A DNA stretch of 64,000 bases from Listeria aquatica FSL S10-1188 (GCF_000525795.1 NZ_AOCG01000012.1:186001-250000), one strand, 5' to 3'. Shown: positions 19,857-31,175, numbered from the stretch's first letter. Notes: generated by a model not told the origin, from the letters alone. Made by a program: numbers and translations.

Positions 19857-21120
19857 ATGGCTGAAAAAATTCAAGTGAATAACGGGGTGCTTCATACACC
19901 CGATGAGCCCATCATTCCATTTATTGAAGGAGATGGAACTGGTCCTGATATTTGGCGAGCTGCTAAGCGAGTGCTAGATTCTGCTGTTGACAAAGCATAC
20001 GGAGGATCACGAAAAATCGAATGGAAAGAAGTTTTAGCCGGCGAAAAAGCTTTTAAACAAACTGGTGAATGGCTTCCGCAAGAAACGCTTGATGTGATTT
20101 CTGACTATTTAATTGCTATTAAAGGGCCGCTTACAACACCAATTGGCGGGGGGATTCGTTCGCTCAATGTCGCGCTTAGACAAGAACTAGACCTGTATGT
20201 TTGTTTGCGTCCTGTGCGCTATTTTACAGGTGTCCCGTCTCCTGTTAAACGACCTGAAGATACTGATATGGTTATTTTTCGAGAAAATACAGAAGATATT
20301 TATGCAGGGATTGAATTTAAAGAAGGTAGCGTGGAAGTACAAAAACTAATTCAATTTCTTGAATCTGAATTTAATGTTAAAAATATCCGTTTTCCTGAAA
20401 CATCAGGAATTGGTGTTAAGCCTATCTCAAAAAAAGGAACAGAGCGACTTGTTCGCTCGGCAGTTCTTTATGCGCTGAAAGAAAACCGCAAGTCCGTTAC
20501 CTTAGTTCATAAAGGAAACATCATGAAGTTTACGGAAGGTGCCTTTAAACAATGGGGCTATGAGCTTTGCGAACGGGAATTCAAAGATCAGGTGTTTACA
20601 TGGAACGAATATGACCGGATTAAAGAAGCAGAAGGAACAGAAGTAGCAGATTTAAAAACAACAAGAAGCTTTAGATGCTGGGAAAATTCTTATCAAAGAT
20701 TCTATTGCGGATATCTTTTTGCAACAAATTTTAACTCGACCGGCTGAATTTGATGTTGTTGCGACAATGAACTTAAATGGGGATTATATTTCTGATGCCC
20801 TAGCGGCACAAGTTGGCGGAATTGGAATTGCGCCAGGTGCCAACATAAATTACCAAACTGGACATGCAATTTTTGAAGCGACACATGGAACTGCACCGAA
20901 ATATGCAGGGCTCGATAAGGTTAATCCATCCTCCGTTATTCTTTCCGGGACGTTACTTTTAGAGCATTTAGGTTGGAATGAAGCCGCGGATCTAATCACA
21001 CAATCGATGGAAAAGACAATTCAAGCCAAGACCGTCACTTATGATTTCGCTCGTTTAATGGATAATGCAACAGAACTCAAATGCTCGGAATTCGCGAATG
21101 AATTAATCAGCAACTTATAA
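19857..21120 (+). CDS. icd: NADP-dependent isocitrate dehydrogenase (one suspected frameshift)
   Basis: Oxidatively decarboxylates isocitrate to 2-oxoglutarate. One extra A in the short run 20654-20658 shifts the frame; corrected length is 420 residues. Signatures are [31 protein letters not shown] with the substrate serine, [23 protein letters not shown] and [10 protein letters not shown] with the metal-binding Asp. [17 protein letters not shown] has the Lys/Tyr pattern of NADP specificity. It is the second gene after citZ and ends at a terminator at 21176-21212. Confidence 0.95.
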
Positions 21121-21175
21121 GAAAGTTCGTTTTTTCTGGGATGTAATATAAAAAGTTTGTATTTTTGTTCGTTTT

Positions 21176-21212
21176 TAAAAAAGAGCACGACAAACCGTCG
21201 CGCTCTTTTTTG
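21176..21212 (+). terminator. citZ-icd terminator
   Basis: AAAAAAGAGCACGAC / GTCGCGCTCTTTTTT stem with one A-C mismatch and a T tract. Confidence 0.85.
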
Positions 21213-21298
21213 GTTTAGACGCTCAAACTATTAATCGCAGGCCAAATTATGGTAAAATAAATGCAAGTGAAAACTTGAAAACGAGGAGGATTTTTCCT

Positions 21299-23937
21299 GT
21301 GGGTAAATTAATTTTAATCGATGGAAACAGTATTGCAAATCGCGCATTTTATGCACTTCCACTTTTAACAAATGAAAAAGGGATTTACACGAATGCAGTG
21401 TATGGTTTTGCAATGATGTTAAATAATGTACTAGAAAATGAGAAGCCCGATCATGTGCTTGTGGCTTTTGATGCAGGAAAAACAACATTTCGTCACCAAA
21501 CTTTCAAAGGTTATAAAGGTGGCAGACAAAAAACACCAAGTGAACTAAGCGAGCAGTTTCCTTTTATTAGAGAACTGCTTGATGCCTATGATATTCCTCA
21601 TTATGAACTCAAAGATTACGAAGCGGATGATATTATTGGAACACTTGCTAAAAAAGCAGAACAAGATAAGCTTGAAACGATTATTATTACTGGCGATCGG
21701 GATTTAACGCAGTTGGCTAGTGAACAAACAACCGTTTATATTACTAGAAAAGGGATCACGGATATGGAAAAAAAACACACCTGAGACTTTACGTGAAAAG
21801 TATGATCTCTCTCCAGAGCAAATTATCGACATGAAAGGATTAATGGGAGATTCTTCGGATAATATTCCTGGAATTCCCGGTGTTGGTGAAAAAACCGCGT
21901 TAAAATTGCTTCACCAATACGGCGGAACTGTCGAAAGCGTACTGGAACATGCAGGTGAAATATCTGGTAAGAAATTGCAAGAAAAAGTGATGGATAATAA
22001 AGATTTGGCACTTTTGAGTAAAGAGCTAGCAACTATCAATACGGATTCACCTGTCGAAGTCAAGCTCTCGGATACCAATTATTCTGGTTTTCAAACAGAA
22101 AAAGTCGTTCCCTTTTTAAAAGAAATGGATTTTAAATCAATTTTAAAAAAATATCGAGGGTGAAGCGACTGATGAAGTAGCCGCTAGTGTTCAGGATGTC
22201 GATTTTGAGGTTGTAACGGCTCTAACAGATGCACATTTTGCTTCGCCTGCTGCGCTCTACGTGGAACTTGAAAATGAAAATTACCACACAGCACCATTTG
22301 TTGGGTTTAGTTTACACTCAAAAGCAGGAACTTTTTTTCTTCACTGCTGAAACGGCCAAGAAAAGTTCGGCTTTTAAAAAGTGGGCTCTTTCTAAGGACG
22401 AGAAGAAGTTCGTTTACGATGCGAAAAAAAATAACTGTAGCACTCCACCGACTGGAATTGGAAATAAAAGGGATTACATTTGATGCTATGTTGGCTTCTT
22501 ATTTATTGAATCCTTCTGAAACCATTGATGACTTCGCGAGTGTGGCGAGGCAGCATGATTTTAGCAATGTTCAAACGGATGAAGCTGTTTACGGGAAAGG
22601 AGCTAAATACAAGGTTCCTGAGGAAACAACGGTCGCAGATCATTTAGCACATAAAGCTGTTGCCATTTTTCAACTCGAAAAGCCACTCACACAAGATTTA
22701 GAAGAAAATGAACAGATGGAACTTATGACAAGTCTTGAATTGCCACTTTCATTTGTTCTTGCTAAAATGGAAATTTTTGGTGTGCGCGTGGATACGGACC
22801 GTTTGTTAGAAATGAAAGCAGAACTTGCTGAACGAATTGATACGCTTGAAAAGTCCATTCATAGCTTGGCTGGATATGAATTTAACATCAATTCGCCGAA
22901 ACAACTTGGAGTTGTTTTGTTTGAAAAATTAGGACTTCCAGTTATCAAAAAAAACAAAAACTGGTTACTCGACAGCAGCGGATGTTCTTGAGGCTTTGTC
23001 TGGACAACACCCGATTATTGAAGAAATTTTAATTTATCGTCAGCTCGGTAAGCTTCAATCCACATATATTGAAGGATTGCTTAAAGTTACGGATAAAAAG
23101 ACACATAAAGTACACACTCGCTTCAATCAGACACTTGCCCAAACGGGTCGTTTAAGTTCTGTCGATCCGAACTTGCAAAACATTCCGATCCGACTTGAAG
23201 AAGGTCGGAAAATCCGACAAGCTTTTGTTCCTAGCGAACCTGAATGGAAAATTTTCTCAGCAGACTATTCGCAAGTGGAGCTTCGAGTTCTAGCGCACAT
23301 CTCAAAAGATGAAAATTTAATTTATGCTTTTAAGCATGATTATGATATTCATACTAAAACGGCTATGGATGTTTTTCATGTGGATGAGGACCAAGTGGAC
23401 TCTCTGATGCGACGTCAAGCTAAAGCGGTTAACTTTGGAATTGTTTATGGAATCAGTGATTACGGATTGTCACAAAACCTCGGGATTACTCGTAAAGAAG
23501 CAAAGGCATTTATCGATCGCTATTTTGAAAGCTATCCTGCCGTGCAAGAGTACATGCATGAAATTGTACGTCAAGCTAAAGAAACTGGATATGTGGAAAC
23601 GATCTTGCACCGGAGACGCTATATTCCAGAGATTACAAGTCGTAACTTCAATGTTCGTAGTTTTGCGGAACGTACTGCAATGAATACACCGATTCAAGGA
23701 AGTGCGGCTGATATTATTAAAAAAGCGATGATTTTGATGAGTGATCGGTTGGAAAAAGAAAAATTGCAAGCTCGTCTATTGCTTCAAGTGCACGATGAAT
23801 TGATTTTTGAGGCTCCAGAAGACGAGATTCAGATACTAGAAAAAGTTGTGCCAGATGTTATGGAAAATGCGGTAACACTTGATGTACCGCTTAAAGCGGA
23901 CGCTGCATTTGGTGACACGTGGTATGATGCGAAATAA
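21299..23937 (+). CDS. polA: DNA polymerase I (five suspected frameshifts)
   Basis: Gap-filling and Okazaki-fragment polymerase. The start is GTG at 21299, 8 bases after GAGGAGGA. Extra bases at 21768-21775, 22145-22151, 22332-22338, 22424-22431 and 22947-22954 chop it into six frames; corrected length is 877 residues, normal for the family. The N-terminal 5'-3' exonuclease has LILIDGNSIANRAFYALP, DYEADDIIGTLA and GIPGVGEKTALKLL. The middle 3'-5' exonuclease-like domain (YDAKKITVALHR) lacks obvious catalytic acids, as in Bacillus. The polymerase domain has FSADYSQVELRVLAH (motif A), RRQAKAVNFGIVYGIS (motif B) and LLQVHDELIFE (motif C). It heads a run with mutM, coaE, nrdR, dnaB and dnaI. Confidence 0.95.
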
Positions 23938-23953
23938 AAGGAGTTAATGAAAC

Positions 23954-24775
23954 ATGCCAGAATTACCAGAAGTCGAAAATGTACGAAAAACGTTAAATGA
24001 ACTTGTGATCGGAAAGAAAATTGATCGTGTGACGGTTCATGTTCCTAAAATGATCGTGAATGGAGATCCAGATGAATTTAAATTGGCTCTCGTTGGTGAG
24101 GAGTTCGAAGCTGTACGACGGCGCGGGAAGTTTTTGATTTTTGATTTAACGAACTGCTCGTTGCTTGCCCATTTGCGAATGGAAGGGAAATTCCGTTTGA
24201 ATGAGGATACTGATGAGGTGACAAAGCATACACATATTCGTTTTCATTTTACGGATCACACTGAACTGAGATTTTTAGATGTTCGTAAATTTGGGACGAT
24301 GGAATGGATTCAAAAGCACGGGGAAGCCGATACAAAATCTATTTTAAAACTTGGACCGGAACCTTTTCCTGGAAGTTTTGAGCTCGCCCCTTTTCGTTCT
24401 CGCTTAAAGAAATCGTCGCGCGCCATTAAAACAATTTTACTTGACCAAAAGTTAGTTGCTGGCATCGGAAATATTTACGCAGACGAGATTTGCTACCGGG
24501 CAAAGGTTTTACCCACTCGAGCGGCGAATTCGCTTTCTAAGCTTGAAGTAAGCCGGATTTATGAAGCGACAATGGCGATTATGGAGGAAGCTGTTACACT
24601 TGGTGGTTCCACAATTCGAACTTATGTGAACTCGCAAGGGGAGCTCGGGCGTTTTCAAGAAAAATTAGTAGTGTACGGGCATGAAGGTGAGCCGTGTCCT
24701 ACTTGTGGAACTTTGATCGAAAAAATTAAGTTGAACGGGCGGGGCACACATTTTTGTCCGCATTGTCAAAAATAG
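23954..24775 (+). CDS. mutM: formamidopyrimidine-DNA glycosylase
   Basis: Removes 8-oxoguanine and FapyG and nicks the resulting abasic site. The 273-residue protein begins MPELPEVENVRK with the catalytic Pro and Glu after the initiator Met, carries the helix-two-turn-helix LDQKLVAGIGNIYADE, and ends in a four-Cys zinc finger (CPTCG ... FCPHCQ). The RBS AAAGGAG lies 16 bases after polA, and coaE follows after 10 bases, so repair synthesis and damage excision genes are transcribed together. Confidence 0.97.
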   Translation: MPELPEVENVRKTLNELVIGKKIDRVTVHVPKMIVNGDPDEFKLALVGEEFEAVRRRGKFLIFDLTNCSLLAHLRMEGKFRLNEDTDEVTKHTHIRFHFTDHTELRFLDVRKFGTMEWIQKHGEADTKSILKLGPEPFPGSFELAPFRSRLKKSSRAIKTILLDQKLVAGIGNIYADEICYRAKVLPTRAANSLSKLEVSRIYEATMAIMEEAVTLGGSTIRTYVNSQGELGRFQEKLVVYGHEGEPCPTCGTLIEKIKLNGRGTHFCPHCQK

Positions 24776-24785
24776 AGGTGGGAAA

Positions 24786-25412
24786 ATGGGATTCACACTG
24801 GGACTTACTGGGAGTATTGCTACTGGAAAATCAACGGTTAGTAAGATGTTGCAAGATGAAAAGATCCCCGTCATTGACGCTGATCTAGTGGCGAGAAAAG
24901 TGGTGGAAAAAGGCACGGTTGGGCTTGAAAAAATTGTTTCTACTTTTGGAGATGAGGTGCTTTCGAAGGGGGCGTTAAATCGGGCGAAGCTAGGTGAAAT
25001 CATTTTTCATGATAGCAAAAAACGGGAGCAACTGAACAAAATTGTTCATCCACTTGTACGAAAAGAGATGCTTCAAGAGCGTGATCGCTTGTTTAAAAGT
25101 GGCGAAACATTTGTTGTTTTAGATATTCCGCTACTTTATGAAAGTCAATTAACGGATCTTGTTGATCAAGTGCTTGTTGTCATGACAACAGAAGAGGTAG
25201 AGCTTACGCGGTTAATGGCGCGAAATGAGCTTTCAAGGGAAGAGGCACTTGCAAGAATTGCCACCCAAATGCCGATTAGCGATAAGGCTAAGCTTGCAGA
25301 CTTTGTCATTGATAACAGCGGTACATTAAAAGAAACGAGCGAGCAGGTGAATGAACTTTTACACCAGCTTAAAAGGCATGGTATAATAGAGCGAAATGAT
25401 GGGAGTGAATGA
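24786..25412 (+). CDS. coaE: dephospho-CoA kinase
   Basis: Last step of coenzyme A synthesis: phosphorylates the 3'-OH of dephospho-CoA. The 208-residue P-loop kinase has LTGSIATGKSTVSKML (Walker A, about residues 7-18), DADLVARKV and VLDIPLLYES. RBS GAGGTGGG sits before the ATG. It lies between mutM and nrdR with gaps of 10 and 3 bases. Confidence 0.95.
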   Translation: MGFTLGLTGSIATGKSTVSKMLQDEKIPVIDADLVARKVVEKGTVGLEKIVSTFGDEVLSKGALNRAKLGEIIFHDSKKREQLNKIVHPLVRKEMLQERDRLFKSGETFVVLDIPLLYESQLTDLVDQVLVVMTTEEVELTRLMARNELSREEALARIATQMPISDKAKLADFVIDNSGTLKETSEQVNELLHQLKRHGIIERNDGSE

Positions 25413-25415
25413 AAT

Positions 25416-25881
25416 TTGAAATGTCCTTCTTGTAAATATAATGGAACTCGAGTTGTGGATTCACGCCCGGCAGATGATGGGAACTCGATTAGAAGACGAC
25501 GCGAGTGCGAAAAATGTGGCTTTCGGTTTACGACTTTTGAAAAGGTGGAAGAAAGTCCGCTGATTGTTGTGAAAAAAGATGGCGCACGCGAGGAATTTGC
25601 ACGAGAAAAAGTTCGTCGCGGCTTGATCCGTGCTTGTGAGAAGCGCCCTGTAAGTATTGAACAATTGGAAGATATTGTTTCTGAGGTGGAGCGCGAACTT
25701 CGTGCGTTAGGTGAAAGTGAAATTGATTCCGATTTAATTGGTGAAAAAGTGATGGATAAACTTGCTAAGTTAGATGAGGTTGCTTATGTGCGCTTTGCCT
25801 CCGTTTATCGTCAATTTAAAGATATTAATGTTTTTTGTCGATGAACTGAAGGAGTTAATGGACAAAAATAATAAAGGGTGA
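25416..25881 (+). CDS. nrdR: transcriptional repressor NrdR (one suspected frameshift)
   Basis: Represses ribonucleotide reductase genes in response to ATP/dATP. An extra T in 25831-25836 truncates the frame at 25844; corrected length is 154 residues with a C-terminal end reading [15 protein letters not shown]. The N-terminal zinc ribbon starts [17 protein letters not shown] and closes with ECEKCGFRF; the ATP-cone follows ([21 protein letters not shown]). The start is TTG at 25416. No NrdR box was looked for outside this window, and no nrd gene lies in it. Confidence 0.94.
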
Positions 25882-25888
25882 GAAGCAC

Positions 25889-27273
25889 TTGACTGAATTT
25901 TGGATGGAATTACGACCTGTCGATGGGTACAAGGTGAAAGCAGATGGCATTATAACAGAATTTAACCGCAAAGTACTACTTAAGCTGTATCAACCACTCA
26001 TGGGAGCTCATGCTTTGTCCCTTTATTTTTCCCTTCTTGAAGAAGTGGAAGAAAATAAGCTTTGGAGCAAAGCAAAGCCTCATTCTCAGTTGCTTACGAC
26101 GCTTGGGATTTCCCTTCAAGCTTTTTTTTGAAGCACGTCTTAAGCTTGAAGGACTTGGTCTTGTTCGTTCCTACAAAAAAGTAGAATTGGATGATCAAAC
26201 TTTTGTTTATGAACTTTTAGCGCCTCTCACTCCGAGACAATTTTTTGAAGATGGGCTATTAAATATCTATTTATTTAGTCAAGTGGGGCATAAGCGCTAT
26301 CAAGAATTGCAACAATTGTTTATTGATCAGAAGTTCGATCGGACTGAGTACAGCGAAGTAACGAGAAACTTTCAAGATGTATTTGAACCGTTTCGTTTCG
26401 GTAAAGAAACACCTGAAATTCCTTCTGAAACTGAATTTATGGAAGAGAAAACACCAAGCAAAATTAAACTCGACTCAAAAGAATTTGATTGGAGTTACTT
26501 TTATCAATTGCTTTCTCCAAATATGCTGAGTCGTGATCAAATTACGGAATCTGTTATGGATACGATTTTGAAGATGCATGCGATTTATCAAGTGGACGAA
26601 AAAGAAATGCCTTCTTTCTTATATCGAGCGCTTGATGCACGTGGAACTATTCAACTTGAACAACTTCGAAAAATCATTCGGGAAAGTTATCAACTAAAAC
26701 ATCATGACTTACCTAAACTCGTAACTAGATCAAAAGAAGAAGTGGTGGCGAAAGAGGCACAGTCAAAATCAGAAGTGAATGATGAAGAGGCGCTTCAAGT
26801 TTATTTAGAAAGTGTCACACCTTTCCAACTTTTGATCGATATTGCAGATGGTGCTGAACCTGCTGAAACAGACTTACGTGTAATCGAAGAAGTGATGACG
26901 AAGCAAAACTTACCAAAACCGGTAATGAATGTATTGATTGAATACGTTTTGCTACGATTAGATGGTAAAATTTCGCGAAATTATATGATGACGATTGCGG
27001 CACACTGGAAACGAAAAAATGTAAAGACGGCGAAAGAAGCGATGGAGCTGGCGCTAGCTGAACATGAAAAATACAAACGACTGCAAGAGGAACCTGAAGA
27101 AAAAAGAAGGTACAACCGGGCGTCGCAGTTTTCCAGTAAAAAACGAACGGAAGTATTGCCAGATTGGTTTGATAAAGAAGAGACTGAGCCAGCTAGAAGT
27201 GAGTTATCGAATCGAGAAAAAGAAGCGCTTGAGGACCAAGTGAAACGAATAAAAAAAACAACTAAAAAGGTAG
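25889..27273 (+). CDS. dnaB: replication initiation and membrane attachment protein DnaB (frameshifts suspected)
   Basis: Gram-positive DnaB (not the helicase) works with DnaD and DnaI to load the replicative helicase at oriC and stalled forks. An extra T in 26122-26129 splits the frame near residue 80. The 3' end also depends on an 8-A run at 27251-27258: with one A removed, the gene ends at TAG 27271-27273 (460 residues), just before the dnaI start. Taken literally, it would run to 27356 and overlap dnaI by 73 bases. The protein shows an N-terminal winged-helix region, and the second DnaB/DnaD-type domain includes EEALQVYLESVTPFQLL and IEYVLLRLDGKISRNYMMTIAAHWKR. The start is TTG at 25889 with AGGGTGAG upstream. 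Confidence 0.88.
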
Positions 27274-27283
27274 GTGAACGAAG

Positions 27284-28207
27284 GTGGATAAAATTGAACG
27301 AACGCTTGGACAGCTTTTTAGCGGTCGAGATTTTGAAAAAGAATATAATACGCTAAAGGAAAAGGTGCTTCAGTACGAACCTATCCGGGCGTTTTTAAAT
27401 GAGCATAAAGACGATGTGACTGAGCAGTTGATCAATCAGAACTTATCAAGCTTATATGAATTCATGACACAAGATGAACAGTTTCGCGCAAAGAAAGAAA
27501 CGCTCATGCCTGGTTATGCGCCAAAGCTTGTGATAAATGGTGAGTTTATCACGGTGACGTACTATCCGACCCCTGAAAAAATTGAAGCGGATAAGCGAAA
27601 AAGTGTGGAACGCCGCATTCGCTCACTCTACATGCCTAAACAAATATTGGAAGCTTCACTTGATCATTTTTATACGGATGAGGAAGAGCGACAGCGCGCA
27701 CTTGTTGAAGCTTTTGATTTTCTCGAACATTATTCGAAAGATTCGTCTGAACGGGTAAAAGGCTTATATATTCACGGGAATTTTGGCACTGGAAAATCTT
27801 ATTTGCTTGGAGCACTTGCTCGTGAACTGGCACTGCGTGGTGTAACTACTACGCTCGTTTACTTGCCAGAATTCATGCGTGAAATCAAACAGTCCATCTC
27901 GGATAATACGGTTAGTGAAAAAATCGAGTTTGCTAAAGAAACTGAAGTTTTGATGCTCGACGATATTGGTGCAGAGGCCATGACTGCTTGGACGCGAGAT
28001 GAAGTTTTGGGAGCTATTTTACAGTTTCGGATGCAAGAAGAATTGCCTACCTTTTTCTCATCGAACTACAATATGAAACAGCTGGAATCGCACTTAACAT
28101 TCACTCAAAATGGGATGGAAGAGCAGTTAAAAGCTAGGCGGATTATGGAGCGTATTCGTTTTCTTTCTAAAGAAGTACAACTTGAAGGAAAGAATCGACG
28201 TAAATAA
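27284..28207 (+). CDS. dnaI: primosomal helicase-loader ATPase DnaI
   Basis: An AAA+ ATPase that loads the replicative helicase ring onto DNA together with DnaB/DnaD. It has 307 residues: an N-terminal helicase-binding region (to about 130) and a C-terminal AAA+ domain with YIHGNFGTGKSYLLGALA (Walker A), EVLMLDDIGAEAM (Walker B), FFSSNYNMKQLE (sensor 1) and ARRIMERIRFLSKE (arginine finger region). The GTG start at 27284 follows AGGTG in the dnaB tail. Confidence 0.95.
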   Translation: MDKIERTLGQLFSGRDFEKEYNTLKEKVLQYEPIRAFLNEHKDDVTEQLINQNLSSLYEFMTQDEQFRAKKETLMPGYAPKLVINGEFITVTYYPTPEKIEADKRKSVERRIRSLYMPKQILEASLDHFYTDEEERQRALVEAFDFLEHYSKDSSERVKGLYIHGNFGTGKSYLLGALARELALRGVTTTLVYLPEFMREIKQSISDNTVSEKIEFAKETEVLMLDDIGAEAMTAWTRDEVLGAILQFRMQEELPTFFSSNYNMKQLESHLTFTQNGMEEQLKARRIMERIRFLSKEVQLEGKNRRK

Positions 28208-28223
28208 GTAAATAAAAAAAAGC

Positions 28224-28252
28224 TTGTCAAATTTTCTTTTTGTGCGTATACT
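28224..28252 (+). promoter_or_regulatory. thrS T-box promoter
   Basis: TTGTCA, 17 bases, TATACT; a good sigma-A match immediately upstream of the T-box leader. Confidence 0.7.
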
Positions 28253-28257
28253 AGAGC

Positions 28258-28518
28258 TAGTTAATAAATTAACAGTGATGATAAGGACAACCATCTTAAT
28301 GGAACGTTGCAGAGAAGGAGGGGTAGCTGCGAACCTCCAAACCGAAAATTGAGATTGGACCGCCTTTGAACTTCTATCTGGAAAGCTTTTAGTGAGTAAT
28401 GATAGACGATTCGCTTTCGTTAACAGCGACAAGAGAGAACAAATTTTGTGTTTGTTTGAAATCTTGGGTGGAACCACGAGCATAACTCGTCCCTTGTTTT
28501 AAGGGGCGAGTTTTTTTT
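28258..28518 (+). promoter_or_regulatory. T-box riboswitch controlling thrS (threonine specifier ACC)
   Basis: A leader RNA that senses uncharged tRNA-Thr. Stem I has the apical loop GGTAGCTGCGAA enclosed by GGAGG/CCTCC near 28316-28338. The 3' side of the specifier loop reads GGACCGCCTTT, placing ACC at 28359-28361 followed by a purine, in the same context as the valS GTA. The conserved T-box GGGTGGAACCACG lies at 28466-28479, with TGGA expected to pair with a UCCA-ending tRNA. The intrinsic terminator ACTCGTCCCTT / AAGGGGCGAGT with a T tract is at 28484-28518. Confidence 0.93.
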
Positions 28519-28584
28519 ATTTTCTCGGGGAAAAGTTGTTTTTCTTATCAGAACTAAAATAAAAAAGTAAAGGAGCAGATCGTG

Positions 28585-30507
28585 ATGAAAATTTCATTTC
28601 CAGACGGTTCAGTAAAAGAGTTTGAAAATGGTGTATCAACAGCTGATATTGCAGAATCTATCAGCCCAAGTTTAAAGAAAAAAGCTTTAGCAGGAAAAAT
28701 TAATGGACAGTTGGTGGATCTAGTCACACCGATTGAAGAAGATGGTTCAATTGAAATTGTGACTCCTGATCATCCTGATGCACTGGGTATTTTGCGTCAC
28801 AGCTCTGCGCATTTACTTGCTCAAGCTGTTAAACGACTTTACCCGGATGCGAATTTTGGTGTTGGCCCAGCTATTGATACTGGCTTTTACTATGATATTG
28901 ATTTAGACAGCGCCATTAGTGAAGAGTCCTTTCCGCAAATTGAAAAGGAAATGCAAAAAATTGTGAAGGAAAACTTGCCTATTTCTCGTGAAGTGGTTTC
29001 GCGTGAAGAAGCGATTAAGCGATTTAAAGAAGTCGGCGACCCATACAAGCTCGAACTCATTGAAGCTATTCCACAAGACGAAACGGTTACTATTTATTCA
29101 CAAGGTGAGTTTTTCGATCTTTGTCGTGGGATTCATGTTCCATCTACTGGGAAAATTAAAGTCTTTAAATTGTTAAGTGTCGCTGGAGCTTACTGGCGTG
29201 GCGATAGCAATAATAAGATGCTTCAACGGATTTACGGAACAGCCTTTTTCTCTAAAGAGGATCTGGATGAATTCCTTAAAATGCAAGAAGAAGCGCGTGA
29301 ACGTGACCACAGAAAACTTGGTAAGGAGTTAGATCTCTTTGCCAATTCGGCAGAAGTTGGACAAGGATTGCCACTTTGGTTGCCAAAAGGAGCAACAATT
29401 CGGCGGGTGATTGAGCGCTACATCGTGGATAAGGAAGAAAGCTTGGGTTATAACCATGTCTATACTCCTGTTATGGCGAACGTAGAACTTTATAAAACAA
29501 GTGGGCACTGGGATCATTATCAAGATGATATGTTCCCAACTATGAAAATGGATAACGAAGAACTTGTACTTCGTCCTATGAACTGTCCGCATCACATGAT
29601 GATTTATAAAAATGACATCCATAGTTACCGAGAATTACCTATTCGGATTGCAGAACTTGGCTTGATGCACCGTTATGAAATGAGCGGAGCGCTTTCTGGT
29701 TTGCAACGGGTACGTGGGATGACACTAAACGATGCGCACGTATTCGTTCGTCCAGATCAAATTAAAGATGAATTCAAGCGTGTACTCGAACTCATTCTTG
29801 AAGTTTATAACGACTTTAATATTACAGATTACAGTTTCCGTCTTAGCTATCGTGATCCGGAAAATACTGAAAAATATTTTGATGATGATGCTATGTGGGA
29901 AAAAGCTCAATCAATGCTGAAAAATGCGATGGATGAAATGGGGATGGATTATTTTGAAGCGGAAGGAGAAGCTGCTTTTTATGGTCCAAAACTAGATGTT
30001 CAGGTTAAAACTGCGATTGGAAAAGAAGAAACACTTTCGACTGTTCAACTTGATTTCCTTCTTCCTGAACGTTTCGATCTCACTTATATCGGCGAAGATG
30101 GTGAAAAACATCGTCCTGTTGTGATCCACCGTGGGGTCGTTTCAACAATGGAACGCTTTGTAGCTTATTTGATTGAAGAGTACAAAGGCGCTTTCCCAAC
30201 TTGGCTTGCACCTGTTCAAATGGAAATCATTCCTGTAAATGCGGATGCTCATCTTGACTATGCGAAAGAAGTACAAGAAAAATTGCAACGGGCGAAATTC
30301 CGCGTAGAAGTGGATGAACGAAATGAGAAGTTGGGGTATAAGATTCGTGAAGCTCAAACTCAAAAAATTCCTTATGCGCTTGTTTTAGGGGACGAAGAAG
30401 CTCGAAGTGGCGAAGTGAATATTCGTCGTTACGGCTCGAAAGATTCGGAAAATATGCCACTTGATCAATTTATTAAGATGGTGAAAGAAGAAGTCGATAA
30501 GTTTTAA
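28585..30507 (+). CDS. thrS: threonyl-tRNA synthetase
   Basis: Class II synthetase charging tRNA-Thr. The 640-residue protein has a TGS domain ([13 protein letters not shown]..., about 1-62), the editing domain with [14 protein letters not shown] (HxxxH, about 72), and [14 protein letters not shown]. The catalytic core has [14 protein letters not shown] (zinc Cys), [17 protein letters not shown] (motif 2) and [13 protein letters not shown] (motif 3), and a C-terminal anticodon-binding domain follows. A GTG at 28582 one codon upstream of the ATG is an equally spaced alternative start from AAGGAG (28570-28575). It is controlled by the T-box at 28258-28518. Confidence 0.96.
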   Translation: MKISFPDGSVKEFENGVSTADIAESISPSLKKKALAGKINGQLVDLVTPIEEDGSIEIVTPDHPDALGILRHSSAHLLAQAVKRLYPDANFGVGPAIDTGFYYDIDLDSAISEESFPQIEKEMQKIVKENLPISREVVSREEAIKRFKEVGDPYKLELIEAIPQDETVTIYSQGEFFDLCRGIHVPSTGKIKVFKLLSVAGAYWRGDSNNKMLQRIYGTAFFSKEDLDEFLKMQEEARERDHRKLGKELDLFANSAEVGQGLPLWLPKGATIRRVIERYIVDKEESLGYNHVYTPVMANVELYKTSGHWDHYQDDMFPTMKMDNEELVLRPMNCPHHMMIYKNDIHSYRELPIRIAELGLMHRYEMSGALSGLQRVRGMTLNDAHVFVRPDQIKDEFKRVLELILEVYNDFNITDYSFRLSYRDPENTEKYFDDDAMWEKAQSMLKNAMDEMGMDYFEAEGEAAFYGPKLDVQVKTAIGKEETLSTVQLDFLLPERFDLTYIGEDGEKHRPVVIHRGVVSTMERFVAYLIEEYKGAFPTWLAPVQMEIIPVNADAHLDYAKEVQEKLQRAKFRVEVDERNEKLGYKIREAQTQKIPYALVLGDEEARSGEVNIRRYGSKDSENMPLDQFIKMVKEEVDKF

Positions 30508-30512
30508 TGGTG

Positions 30513-30552
30513 AACGCTTTTCCTGCAAATTGTTGTCGGAAAAGCGTTTTTC
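30513..30552 (+). terminator. thrS terminator
   Basis: AACGCTTTTCC / GGAAAAGCGTT stem with a 14-base loop and T tract. Confidence 0.85.
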
Positions 30553-30593
30553 CGTTATACTAAAACGAGATTAGGAAAAGGATGGGCTAAGTT

Positions 30594-31175
30594 ATGCAAG
30601 TACACAACGTCGAACTCGTGATCAGTGCAGTTTGGCAGGAGCAATATCCGGAAGGTGACCTTCCTGAATTTGCACTCGCTGGGCGATCCAATGTTGGAAA
30701 ATCTTCATTTATCAACCGAATGATTGGTAGAAAAAGTATGGCACGAATTTCGCAAAAACCAGGTAAAACGCAAACGCTTAATTTTTATAAAATCGAAGAA
30801 TCCTTGTTTTTTGTGGATGTTCCTGGATACGGATTTGCGAAAGTCTCCAAAAAAGAGCGTGAAAAATGGGGCGAAATGATCGAAACCTATATTACTTCGC
30901 GTGAACCACTTCGAGCTGTTATTCAAATTGTCGATTTGCGTCATAAGCCAACGAATGATGATGTGATGATGTACGAGTTTTTGAAGTATTATCAAATCCC
31001 AGTTATTGTTGTGGCAACAAAAGCAGATAAAATTCCAAGAAGTAAATGGCAAAAAAACGCAAAAGTGGTAAAAGAAACCCTTGATTTTGACGGAGAAGAT
31101 GACTTTGTTTTGTTTTCAGCAGAGACTGGAATGGGTAAAGAAGAAGCATGGTCATTCATTGAAGCAAAATGCTAA
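30594..31175 (+). CDS. engB: ribosome biogenesis GTPase YsxC/EngB
   Basis: An essential GTPase needed for late assembly of the 50S subunit. The 193-residue single G-domain protein shows [16 protein letters not shown] (G1), GKTQTLNFY (G2), [11 protein letters not shown] (G3), [13 protein letters not shown] (G4) and [11 protein letters not shown] (G5). The ATG at 30594 follows AAAGGATGGG. It is monocistronic here, bracketed by terminators on both sides. Confidence 0.95.
   Translation: MQVHNVELVISAVWQEQYPEGDLPEFALAGRSNVGKSSFINRMIGRKSMARISQKPGKTQTLNFYKIEESLFFVDVPGYGFAKVSKKEREKWGEMIETYITSREPLRAVIQIVDLRHKPTNDDVMMYEFLKYYQIPVIVVATKADKIPRSKWQKNAKVVKETLDFDGEDDFVLFSAETGMGKEEAWSFIEAKC

Noticed and set aside
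21275..23937. polA as several small genes (exonuclease, middle pieces, Klenow-like)
   Set aside because: All five breaks fall in 7-8 base A or T runs and the pieces join into a standard 877-residue PolA.
27251..27356. dnaB reading 73 bases into dnaI
   Set aside because: The extension appears only because of an 8-A run; with one A fewer the gene stops just before the dnaI start.
30705..31052. 115-codon minus-strand frame within engB
   Set aside because: Lies over the GTPase motifs G1-G4 of engB and has no independent support.
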